Shown here piece after piece: positions 10,833 to 21,695 of a stretch of 64,000 bases of DNA. The DNA comes from Deuterostichococcus epilithicus. Its lineage: Eukaryota; Chlorophyta; Trebouxiophyceae; Prasiolales; Stichococcaceae. Position numbers and translations under genes: made by a program. The notes under the pieces were generated by a model. The model had not been told where the DNA came from. It made no database searches and saw only the letters and a program-made list of their open reading frames with translations. Position 1 is the stretch's first letter, and each line of letters opens with the position of its first letter. The stretch is taken from contig JAVTLE010000023.1 in NCBI GenBank assembly GCA_033439295.1, positions 2,206,530 through 2,270,529 on the forward strand, read 5' to 3'.

Positions 10833-12190
10833 GATTCGTCCCTCGACCGCGCTGATCTGACAACTCGTAGGGAGAGGAGGTGCCAGGTTTTCGGCATCAT
10901 ACCTGGCGAGAGGCGCCGGGCAGGAGCCGACAGGTTGCAGCCAGCCGTTGTGCATCGGCCGCGAAATGCCAAAGAGCGCATGCCCTGCAGTGAATGAACG
11001 CATGAGTTTCAAAGGGTGTGCCGTGCCTGACAGCAGTGACCAGCGGACAAGACTGTGTGGAACATAATGCAAACCTCAAACCCTACATTATAGCATGCAT
11101 TCGGCCCACGAACCTGCTGCACGCCCATCATCCTCATCGTGCCACCCTCCAGACGTCTCTCCGCCGCCTGTCACACAACGATGACCCCACCATGAGTTCA
11201 GAGGTTCAGGGGCACTGATTTTGGTAAACAGGGGTCAAGGGCAGCACAAGGCGCTGCAATCTGCGCAGGGCACGAACTGCATTCTGCTGACGCCACACCT
11301 GCCAGGCCGAAGCTTAGGATGCGCGGCTTGAGCAGGGCCGTGATTGGCACGCGGCGCCGGCCGTCCCGCGAGCAAGAGTCTGGCACGGAGTCCGCCTCGA
11401 TCGGCGAGTCCCGCAGTGCTTCGACAGGATTCCTCACCCTTGGACAACGTGAAGGCTAGGCCGTTAGCAGGCCGAGTTGGTGAGCAGCCTGATCGGTGTG
11501 TCAACAGGAAGCACTTGCGTGCTCAGTGCGGCAGTGTTGTTCCCAGCAGGCACTACGTTAATCAAGGCATGGCAACGTTTACCTCTGCTGGCGCGACGGC
11601 AGCACGTCCCGAGCGCTGCGCACACGCTGCAGCCCTGCACAGGAGCCGGAGCATTGTGAGCTTGTGCGTGTTCGGAACAGCAAATGTGAGGAGCGGCCAC
11701 GTCACGTTGCCAGTCGCATTGTTGCCACTGACCTGTCGGCTTGCTGAGGCGGCCGGGCAGCCTGACCACTGGCGCCATTCCCCTTGGGATCGGTAGCGAT
11801 GTCTGGTGCCTGTCGAGCATTGAAGTTTCAGTGCACCTCATTCCGGACGATGTACCATGATGCATGAACAAATTTATGGATTTCGATGCACGACACGAAC
11901 ATGTCTTCTGGGCATCGCACAGGGCATCACACTGACAGCACAAGGGTGTCAGAAATCTGTACAGACCTGACGGTGGCCTGGGCGGCTTTGGCGGTGCCGC
12001 CGACAGACGCATGCGAGCTTGAGCGCCGCAGCGCTGGCTGCGCGTAGCCCCTGCATGCACCCATCCGGATACGATCAGATGCTCGGTTTGCGGTGTTGAA
12101 TATCAGGTCTCTTTGTGAGGGACCTTGCTGCCTTCAGCAAGCACAGGACACTAGTACATGCCTCACATTTCATGCTAGCCGTGCAGAATC
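10833..12190. other. Intergenic between two minus-strand genes
   Basis: This contains the promoter side of the GCxxCR gene and the 3' side of the BAG-like gene. In-frame sequence continues upstream of the chosen start at 10832 (QISAVEGRIM...), so the true start could be further up. A short minus-strand frame at 11198-11437 and another at 11464-12060 look random. No gene is supported. Confidence 0.4.
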
Positions 12191-13648
12191 TTACCCGTGG
12201 GTTCCGGCTGTTTTCCTGGCCGCTGGGCGGAGGCGGATCAGGGGCATCTCGGATGGCCGCTTCGTCCTGTTCTTCCTGATGAGGTGCGCCTGCCGAGCGG
12301 CCGGTCCTGCCACCTCCACCGCTCCCGCCTCTGCTGCTGCGCCAGCCGTCACCCCGGCTGAGGGCTGCGATGCTGCGCCAGCGGTCGCGCCGGCTGACGG
12401 CCATGATGCGGCGCCGCCTGATACCGCCACGTGGGCCATCGCGGTCGCAGCTGCTGTCGCGCCTGCCGCAGGCTCTGGCCCATCCTCTGTGCGCTCCGCG
12501 GCTCTGCTGGCCCCAGAGCCGGAAACTCCCATCAGCTTGGCGATGAGCTTCACCGCGGCCCGTGCAGTGGTGCCTGCAGGAATGAAGGTGGGACAGGCAG
12601 TGATGTTTGCAGCAAGCCTGTCGAAAGAGCCGACCATACCGAAACTCGGAAATCTTGCCGTCACCAATGGGCAAGTCTGCAGCAATACAGTTGGCTGGTG
12701 CGGCCTCCAGCAGCAAGCAGGTTGCACAGCCGCACACCAAAGTGAGGGCGGATCTGCTCGCAGAAGAGGGCGTGCAGCGCCTCCGGCATCAATTGCAGCT
12801 CCTGGCACAGCACCTCCACCAGCGCACGCATCTCCCTCCGGTCCTCCTTTGACACCCCCGATGTCGCCTCCGCCTCTGCATATCTCAAACTCTGCATCAT
12901 CACCCGACGTAACAGGTCTGGCAATGCGCACGATTTGTGCCAGCAAACATCATTGTCGGCGAGTGCTGTTCCCTCTGGGTTCGCGACCTTGTCCAGCTGC
13001 CGAGATGACAAGAGATCCAACAATCCATCTGCGCAGGTTGTACTCACCGCAGGGCAGGGCGAGGGTGTCCAGCCGCAGCAGCAGCTGTACAATGGCCTCG
13101 ATGCACAGAGCCGGAGTGCCCGACCCTTGCTGCTGGCACAGCAGCTCGCACGGTTTCAGCAGCTGCTGCCGCAGCACCGCCACTGTGCTGGTGCCGTCCC
13201 GCCGGCCAGTGCCATTGCCCGAGCAACCCGATTCCGTTGGCGCAACAGCCGAGCAGACAAGCTGACGTGCATGCGCCAGCGGCCTGGTATTGCCAGAAGA
13301 ATTTTTCCTGTGACTTTGTCGTGTAGTGCCAAGGATAAGGCCTGGTGCCATGAATCCATTAGCATATGCTCGGCAGGCGTCGTGCAGTGGAGCGCACTCA
13401 CCTGCTGAGAGCCCTGTGCACGTCGGATGTGAGTGCCCTGGCTTCACGGCATAGAGCTCGCATATCTGGTCGCGGCGAAACCTCCGCCGCTTCCACATGG
13501 CGCCTGCGACAGCAGCTGTGTCGTCACTGTCCTGCTCAGAAGCACAGTCACGCTGACAGAGAGCAGGCGTATGCCTTGGACCACTCGCTCACCTGAGCAA
13601 TATCGAGTAGGCCCGTGTGACGTCGGGGACGTCATGCTCGTCGCCCAT
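12191..13648 (-). CDS. Uncharacterised helical protein, BAG-like segment
   Basis: Five exons join in phase on the minus strand. They start MGDEHDVPDVTRAYSILLR (ATG at 13648), continue HVEAAEVSPRPDMRALCREA, then STVAVLRQQLLKPCELL...EAIVQLLLRLDTLALPC, then DLLRRVMMQSLRYAEAEA...EQIRPHFG, and end with TTARAAVKLIAKLMGVSGSG plus an Ala/Gly/Pro-rich tail. The central helices, especially IVQLLLRLDTL, resemble the helix pattern of BAG domains that bind the Hsp70 ATPase domain, but the match is weak and no ubiquitin-like or IQ motif accompanies it. The tail has imperfect repeats of the form SQPSAGVTAGAA. It is head-to-head with RRS1, 547 bp away. The existence of the gene is better supported than any function. 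Confidence 0.5.
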
Positions 13649-14195
13649 GGCGGCGATGCGCCAACGCGCTGGTTATCAGACCATAACACCGAGATGGCTT
13701 GAACGACGTCACGGCCAAACGCGCTCTGAGCTTTCCTTGGCGCTCAAAGTGGGACGCAGATGCCGCCGCTGCAAGGGTGAGCACAGCTACTCTTGGATCT
13801 GCGCCAACGCCCGCGAGGCCTCGTGCGCAGTTTCGAGTGGCTGGCATCGTCACTTTTGAAAGCGCTTGAACTTAAAAAGCTCAGGGACGCTATAACCTTT
13901 GGTGCGCCATGGGACTCGCAGCATGCAAACAAGCGTTCAAGGTTCTTTTCAACTTATTTGGTCACTCAGCCGTGTCGCCCCTGCACAACATATGTATCAA
14001 CGAGTCTGACACACGCGCACTGTCTCACCATCGTCTACAGCGGTGCTCCTTTGTCAGAAGTTGCCACATCCTCGCCTACAGCCGCTGGCCCAGCAGCAGC
14101 GCAGGATTCAGAGGCTCAGTCGGCAACTTTGGTCTTTCAACGATCATCAGCCTTCGATTTCAAGCCGCCGAGGCAAGCTCTGCTGCTCACAGCTA

Positions 14196-15663
14196 ATGAA
14201 CATGTCAGACGCAGAAGCGGCGCCAGCCGTCGCCGAAGCAGAGCCGCCTCTGAAGGTCACCGACGAGCAGCTGGGCATCTCAACAGGGTGAGAATGCCTC
14301 GCCCATTGTGTTCAAAGCAGCTCAAGCTTCAGCGCTATCAGGCTCCATCACATAATGCGCGGCATCTTGCCTGCACAACGTGACGGCTGCTGGGCTCAAG
14401 GTCGCCACACAGCAGGCAAGCGATCTTGCAGCTGCAGCTCGAGTGCGGCGCTGTGTGAACGGTTGCAGGACGGTGACGGCGGAGGGCATCGAGCTGGACC
14501 TCGGCAACCTGGCAGCATTTGACCCGAGCGCCGCAGCCACGCGGGACGAGGCGGTCTGCAAGGCACAGGCGGCCGCCCTGACGCAGGCGCTCATGACGGC
14601 GCTGCTACAGCTGCCCAGCGAGTCAACGCCCGTGGGCCGTGTGGCTGCGCTGCCACCACCCACGACGGCGCTGCCCCGGGCAAAGCCGCTGCCCAAGCCG
14701 CGGGAGCCGACCAAGTGGGAAAAGTTTGCTCAGCAGAAGGGCATCGTGAAGCACAAACGCTCGAAGCTGGTGTTCGATGAGGCGGAGCAGACGTTCAAGC
14801 GGCGGTACGGCTACAACCGCGCTAACGAGGGGCCGCCAATCCTCGAGGCTAAGAGCGGCGACCAGGTGTCGTGCGCTCTCACCGCTCGGCAACAGCTGCC
14901 TCTGGCACCGCCGTGTGTGCTCGAGCTTCACATGACAGGATTGCATTCAGGCTCGTCGTTTTCACTTACCTTGTCGATCGGCTGCACGGTAGCTACGAGA
15001 GCCCCACTTTTACCTCAAAGCACAGGAAGCAGCTGCTGCTTTTGGTCTAATGTTGCTGGGCGCCACACCAACTTGAGACGCCTCTCTCGAAAACGCAGGC
15101 TGGAGCGGACCCTTTCACAGAGGAAAAGGCGAAGAAGCGGGACCGCATCAAGAAGAACCAGGAGCGGCAAGTGGCGAATCTCAAAGCAGCGGGCGGCGGC
15201 GGCAAGGGTACCGCGCGCAGCGGAGGCATCCCCTCCAGCGTGCAGCTGGCAGCCAAACTGCCGGAGCATGGGCGGGGTCGGCCCACGAAGCGCAGCCAGA
15301 TGGGGGACGCAGTGAGTGTACCCGATCGAAGTTGTCCTGAGTCTTGATGGCGGAACCGCCGTCAACCTACACAAGCTGTGAGTGCATTGCTTGCACTGCC
15401 AGTCGGCTGCGACATAGCACTGCGGCACTCAATTGGCACAGCAGCTGAGGTCGTCATCGCGCCTGCAGATCCAATCAGCGGCAGTGCGCGCCGGAACGTC
15501 AACCGCTAGCATGGGGAAATTCGACAAGAAACCAACTGGCATGAAGGGCAAGGCGGCCAAGTCTGGCGCCCGCCAAAAGGCGCTGCCGGTGGCGGCCAAG
15601 GGCGGCTCGGAGCGCGCCTCGCAGAATTCGTTCGTGGACAAGCTGATCCGGGAGCGCAATTAG
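14196..15663 (+). CDS. RRS1: Ribosome biogenesis regulatory protein RRS1
   Basis: Four exons: 14196-14287, 14469-14865, 15099-15311 and 15442-15663. The core LPRAKPLPKPREPTKWEKFA, then QKGIVKHKRSKLVFDEA and RRYGYNRANE, is the signature of the RRS1 family. The C-terminal exon has TSTASMGKFDKK, also conserved in the family. RRS1 works with RPF2 to bring 5S RNP (5S rRNA, uL5, uL18) into pre-60S particles in the nucleolus. The middle exon is lysine-rich (EEKAKKRDRIKKNQERQ), as expected. ATG codons at 14196 and 14202 are both possible. A TGTAA element occurs 162 nt after the stop, at 15825. Confidence 0.92.
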
Positions 15664-16152
15664 CGGCAGCACCAGCGAATTACATGCCTAGAGCGTCTGG
15701 AACCTTGGCTGTCAGGAGCACAAGGTGGCAGCAAGGGGTTGCCCAGTGCTCTGCAGATGGTCATTTGCGCATCACAGGCTGCAAACGGCTGGGGATCTGT
15801 GATGTGAAGCTCTGTTGAAGGGTTTGTAATGCTGAGGTTTTGTGTTCGTGAATCGTGTCGGAGGTCTACACTGCTACTGCAGCCCCTGCACTACCTGATG
15901 AAGTTCTTGATGTTTGGCGCTCTGATGGCTTGCTGAAACAAATCTAAACCAAATGCAGGCGGTTGTCTGTTATCGAGCAGGCTGCGGCACGAGCGCTCGC
16001 TGTTTGGCATATGGTTTCTGAACCAGTTACACCCAGCCGCTGGAGTCGGTTTTCTATCCCATGTCAAAAGCTGCTCGATGTTGCTGCTGCTGTCGCTGCA
16101 ACTGGTCAGCGTGGGAAACAACCCCATCCCCAGCCCCACATTGGCTGCGGCG
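15664..16152. other. Convergent 3' region of RRS1 and TOP6B
   Basis: This region holds TGTAA at 15825-15829 on the plus strand (RRS1 side) and its complement at 16027-16031 (TOP6B side, 122 nt past that stop). No exon is supported. Confidence 0.4.
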
Positions 16153-19100
16153 TCAGAGCGCTGCAGGCTGCAGCAGCTTCAAGGCGCCGGTGTTGCCGTG
16201 GATGGCGGGTGCGTAGCGGTGGCCGGGGCCGCGGGGCACCAGGAAGAGGTCCTCCCGCACCGCCTCTGCGCCGCCCTGCTGCACCTGGTACTCCAGCGCC
16301 TGTACCGCAGCGGAAGGGGGCGGTAACGAGATTATCAAGTCAACCTTGGGACAGATGTCACATAGTCCTCCCGCACCGCTTCAGCTCCGCTGTTGCACCT
16401 GACACTCCGGCACCTGCGCCGAAAGAAAGGGGCCAAAATTGAATGCTCAGAACAGGCGTTCAAGTGCCACCGCGACGCCTCGCGCTGCCCTGCTGCATGT
16501 GGCACTCCGGCGCCTGCGCCGCACCAGGGGGGCGGGAACTCAAATACTTGGCAACAGGTTGGTTGGAGCCCACCACCCAGCTGCGAGGGTGCGCCAGGGC
16601 GAGGCTGCGGCAGGATGCGAGTTGATGTGTCGCACATCTTTGCGATGTGGTACGTACATGTTTCATTGCGCCCTCCCGTCCCCTGAACAGAGGGCAGCTC
16701 CTCGGCTTATGTGTCCTGCTCTGGAGAGCTGGCCTCCCAGCTCAGCAGAACCGGGTCACAGAAGCACGCCAGGCCGCTCTGGACGGGCCATGGCGTACCA
16801 ACAACACGAAGGATGCAGCAGACGCCGTCCGCTTGGGCTGCTTGCGTCTTGCCTGGCGGGAAGGGGCGCCTGCACATGCGCCACGCAATCCGGCTGCACA
16901 GCACAGCACAGGGGGCCAGCACCCACCATGTCGGTGTCGATGCGCTCCACGTAGTCCGCCAGCGCCTCGGCAAGCGTGGACTCCTGCACGGTCTCCCGCC
17001 GCACCTCGCCCAGCAGGTCGTGCTGCGCCTCCAGCCGCCGCCGCTTGGCGCCGCGCGCCGCCGCCTCCGTCATCGTCTCCAGCACCTGCGGCGGTGCGGG
17101 GTAGGTGCGGTCTTCCAGGTCTTAACACCTCGTCGGGGAGTGCTGTTCATGTGGTCGTGTCCAGCAGGATCGAGGCGATACTTGCACACGGTCGCGAGTC
17201 ATGCTCTGTGCGCCCCGGGCGTGTGGTGGACCTTTGCGTGGTGGGGACCAACGGGTGGCGCGGCGGCGGCGACACGCACCGTGAAGATGGCCTGCGCGGC
17301 GTTGGGGATGTACTTCGTGAGGTTCTTCCGTCGTGCCTTCTGCTCCCTGATGGCCATCTGCTTCTGGATCTTGACCCGCAGCTGCAGCATGAGACGACGA
17401 CGACCGTTGGTGCGAGTACAAGCTTTACGAAAGCAAATCCGTAGAGAGACTCACGTATGGTGGGTGATAGAGGCACGACTGCTGATGCGGGCACCCGCAT
17501 ATGGTGCGTTCACCTGTAGGCAGCACTGCTGCAGAGCCTGCCGCACAGCCTGCACCATCTCCTCGATGTCGTCGGCTGCGAGCCACAGCATGGATGTCAG
17601 CGAGCATACCACAGTTGGTGTGCGAGGCAGGCGTAGTCTCGGGCACATTGCCTCTCTGTATGGAATGCATGCTTGCACTCGGGATTGCATGCTTGTATTC
17701 AAGTCTGGAAATGGCACAACCGTTCGCACCGATGTACTCCTTGCCGGCGCCCTTGAAGGGGATCTTGGTGGAGACGATGCTGACAAAGACGCCCACCCGG
17801 TCCTGCGCCTGGTTGATCTTGTAAGACGCCCAGTTGATGCGCTTCATCGCCGTCTTCGTGATCACGTCCGAGCCGCCCTGCGGGCGACACACCAGTCGAA
17901 GCCCTTGAGATGCAGTGCCCGTGTGCAACCCATTGCAGACGACTGCAGTTGCAGACCTTATGAACGTCATCGGAGGCTGCCCTGTGCGTCCGATGCAAGG
18001 CAGCACCTCGAAGAGCAGGGGGATGCGATTGGCGAAGCGGTAGATGTTGAGGCCGGGGCGCAGCTCGCGGCCGCCGAGGCTGATGGCCGCCTCCGCAATG
18101 AAGGCGTGCCCCTCCAGTATCCGCACCTCGCCTGCAGCACATGAGTCTGAATTTCGCCTGCAGCACATGCATCTGAGCCTCGCCTGCAGCACAATGCAAT
18201 CGCATCGATTCAACACGGTTTGACCTGCCCGCCAAGCCGCTGTCCCGGCCCCTGACGCCACTGCTGACAAGCAGCGGGGCATGTATCGGGTCCCGGATCA
18301 CACTGCAGACTACGGAAAAACCCAGCACATTGCGCACAGACCATTTGACAGCTGAACGGCGCACCTTGGTAGGTGGACACCATCTCGGGGCCGAGCTCCT
18401 TCATGATGCCCAGGCGCAGGTTGTACTCCCCTGCAGGCGCAAATGCAAACGGTCTAAAAGGTCTGGGCCTTATTTATCTGCGCCCATAAGCAGACGCACT
18501 TGTGTTTGTGTGTACGAGGGGGTTAAAGAGCAGACGACAGTGCGTTGCGCGTGCAAGCGGAGGACGTCCCGCAGGCGTACTATCTCAGACCCACACCCGC
18601 GGGGCTGAGGTGGTTGCCGTCGGGGTCCTTGAACTTGGCCTCGTGCAGCAGCTGGTGCAGCCGTGTGGCCTGCTTGTCGCCCAGCTCCTTCGGTGGCGTC
18701 TTGACGTCGACGCCGCTGCGCATCTCCTCGATCAGGCGCTCTGCGCCGGCTCAAACGCCCTTATCAACCTACTCCAGCTGTTTACGTGCGTTGCCTGAAC
18801 GCTTGTCGACAGAAGAGGCTGTGTGGGGAAGCAGGCAGCAGTTCAAGAGAGGAACTGGCATTTTTCGTGGTAGCAATTGTGCGGGCGTTCCCTCTTTCCA
18901 GTCGCACCTGCGAGGGTGCGGGGGATGCAGGAGAACTCCTTGACCAGGAACTGCAGCAGGGTGTTGCACTTTGTGGTGGTCGCCAGCCGCTTAACCAGCT
19001 CCAGGTCCATCGATGATGGGTGGAACTTCACCTCCTACAGGAACATTTGAGGCGCTGAGTCTGGCCGTATGCTCCGGAAGGGTTAGCTGTTTCGGCAGTC

Positions 19101-21033
19101 AAGCCCCACCGACCGGGCATCTGGAGCAGCACCCCGGCTGGCTGCTGCGCTTGCCTCAGCTCGGCTGATCGCAGTGCACCGCACAATCATCGCGCACAGG
19201 CAGCCAACTGGAATGCTTTTCAGGCATGTACCTTGGGCGGCGCCGGCATCTTGTCGGAGCGCCGCTTGAAGGTGAGGTCAATGGCGGCGCGGTCGTCCCC
19301 AGCGGCGCCGCTGAATTTGAAGGTGAAGCGCAGGTAGGGCGTAATGACTGCGATTTGGCGCAGGTACTTGAGGATCTTGGCGCGGTAGTACTGCCAGTGC
19401 CCCGCGATCAGCAGCGTCAGCTGCGCACCATGCCAGCCGCCAGTGTTGTCCAGCTTCTTCACCTCGTGCACGTTCGGCTGGTTCCTGTGTTGGGCGCGCC
19501 ATTAAACAGGTTTGTGACGCGTTGATGGCTGAGTAGCTGCTTCTGGCTTTTACATGCTTTGCAGGTAAAGCGACTCTTACAAACAGCATCACCGTGCTTA
19601 TGCAGCCAAGGAGCAGCCGGAAGCGCACTTGTGGATGTCGATGTCCAGCTTGTAGAAGGAGATGAAAGGCTGCCCCGGCTTTGCGCTCAGCACCTCCACC
19701 GGCATGCCAGTGCTCATCTGCATCAGAGGACGGCACAGGTTTGTTCCCTATCGAGCAGGCCTGTTCTGTTGACTTCACTTCCAAGGGACAACAGGAGGTA
19801 CACGGGGACATCTTACAAGCCTCACTCGAATATACTTGTACCCCACCTTGGACCAGATGAGGGCCATCTTGGCGCCGAGGCCAAACTTGCCGCGCGTCTG
19901 CCGCACGCCAAACTTGGTGCCGGACAGCACCCGCCCCAACATGTCCGGGATGTCCTCGTGCCGCATGCCCGCACCATTGTCCTGCAGAGCCAGCGTGCAG
20001 GCGGTCAGGCAACAGAAGGCGCAGCGCGCGCACCTGCAAAGCACGGGCAACCATCGAACGAGCCTGGGTGATCCACCGGACTGACTGGAAGGGGCTGCAG
20101 CTCTCGCAAATGTTCAGTCCAACCTTCACAGTGACCCTGTAGAACTGCTTGGCGCGGCGGGCGCTGCTGGATAGCGCCGCGGCGGCCAGCTGTTTCCGCT
20201 TCGTCTCGACGGCTGCAGAGTTCTCGCCATTCTGCTGGAGCATCAGCATCGATATTAGCTGCCCAGAGGGATCTCTGCACGCCAGAGTGCCATGCCCAAA
20301 TGCGGTTTCAAGTATGACCGACCTTGGCGATGAGCTTGTCCAGAGCCTCGTTGTCTTTTGCCTCCTTGGCCTCCCGCTTCTGTGCATCACCGGCCATCAC
20401 CAGCCACCTCAGTATGGCAGCACTACGACTCAGCAAATTCTTGTTGGTGCCAACGCTTGCCGCTAGTTCCTAATCGGATAGCGCCGGGACATCAGAATAA
20501 AACAGCCTTGTGCTGGGCTTGCACCTTGCGCTCCGCTTCGCTTTCGAAGTCCTGGTACAGCGCCTCGTCCACTCGTGACAGGGTTTTCATGCCGCGGATG
20601 TCATTCAGCGCCGTCAGCGCCACCTCATTTCTGCATGCGCATGCCACAGTAGTATTGCCTTGGGATGGATTGACAAGTCCAGGACGACCGCAGCGTCAAT
20701 GCCCGGGTAGGCAGCATGCTGCATGCCTGGGTGAAATGCAACCCCGCACATCTCGACATCGATGTCCGGCAGCAGTCCGATGCTCTCGGCGGCATCCAGC
20801 GAGTTCTCCACTAGCTCCCTGACCGTAGTGTATAAGCATTTTCCAGGCTGCGCGTGGACAGGCACGGCCAATTCAGTTCATTCATTCCAGTTGTGACGCG
20901 GAGGACGCGGCAGCAGCTTGCACCGGTGTGTGTCGCAGTCACCCACATTGTCGAAGCCCGCGATGTTCTTGTTCTCCGCGAAGAACTCTGCCGGGCTCTT
21001 CTGCTCCAGGCGCACAGCCGCGGCCTTCACCAT
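16153..21033 (-). CDS. TOP6B: DNA topoisomerase VI subunit B
   Basis: A gene of about a dozen exons. The N terminus (ATG at 21033) reads MVKAAAVRLEQKSPAEFF, then ENKNIAGFDN joined to PGKCLYTTVRELVENSLDAA. That carries the Bergerat-fold N box (ELVENSLDA). DNGAGM and GKFGLGAKMALIWSK (19790-20000) complete the ATP site. The transducer and C-terminal regions follow: GGWHGAQLTLLIAGHW (19390-19450), EVKFHPSSMDLELVKRL (18960-19030), RILEGHAFIAEAAISLGGRE and NIYRFANRIPLLFE (18000-18130), and AMKRINWASYKINQAQDRVG (17800-17870). The last exon is ALEYQVQQGG...LLQPAAL ending at 16153. Plant and algal TOP6B pairs with the SPO11-3/TOP6A subunit to decatenate DNA during endoreduplication and growth. The A subunit is not in this window. 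The final intron carries degenerate copies of the last exon. Confidence 0.93.
16240..16545 (-). repeat. Decayed duplicates of the last TOP6B exon
   Basis: The 5' part of the last exon (acceptor at 16300, exon from 16299) recurs twice further upstream on the minus strand, with exon-like starts at 16413 and 16513. The copies read VPECQVQQ followed by a frame change and early stop, and APECHMQQG, against ALEYQVQQGG in the working exon. Each copy keeps a GCGCAG-type acceptor. Spacing is 114 and 100 bp. They lie inside the intron between 16929 and 16300. Confidence 0.65.
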
Positions 21034-21695
21034 CCTGGCTGCGCTGGCAACTGCAGCTGGCACCCGACCTGACGCGACACAGCTTGAACACTGCCTACAT
21101 CCTGCTTTCTCCCTGTGCAGTAGCAGACAGCTGCAACGTGGGTGATACCACAGCTGGGGTGTTTGGCTCTTACGTGGCGTGCATGCGAGACGTCCTTCGG
21201 CAAAAGTCTCCAGATCAGTCTTGAATTCTGCAATTGCCAGCTGATTCAAATTGCTCTGCGTGGCCAAGCTGCCATGTATCGGCCGGATCTCGAGAATCAA
21301 AGTGCAACCTCCAGTGGATGAATGGTGTTGTGCGTGATCCAAAAGAGACTGGCAAAGCTGGCACTCCGGGCAGCATGCTCAGCATTTCCTCCGAGACTCC
21401 ACCCCTTGTGCTACAGGGTCATTGGGCAGCCGCGTGGTAGACCGTGTGCAAGTGCCTGTTGTGTTGCATCCTTAAATCCAGTTCCTGAAGCTTTCACACG
21501 GTGCAGGTCCAGGAAAGCTCGACCCAAGCCTCAGCGGCAAAGCACACGCACAGCTGAGAGCACGCCTGTCCACCAAATGGTCCCCAAAGTGCATCCTCCC
21601 AACCCTGGTCTACCCACTCGTCAACGCAGGACAAATATGCTGAACGACCAGTGGATCGCCAGCGAGATAGGATTCACGACACGCTCGCTGCACGC
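21034..21695. other. Intergenic, TOP6B upstream and SAR1 3' side
   Basis: Upstream of TOP6B the frame stays open without an extra ATG of note. I see no conserved coding segment. Confidence 0.4.

Noticed and set aside
11198-11437. 79-codon minus-strand frame containing LLKPRILSFGLAGV
   Set aside because: A brief resemblance to prenyltransferase starts was considered; no further exons or motifs follow.
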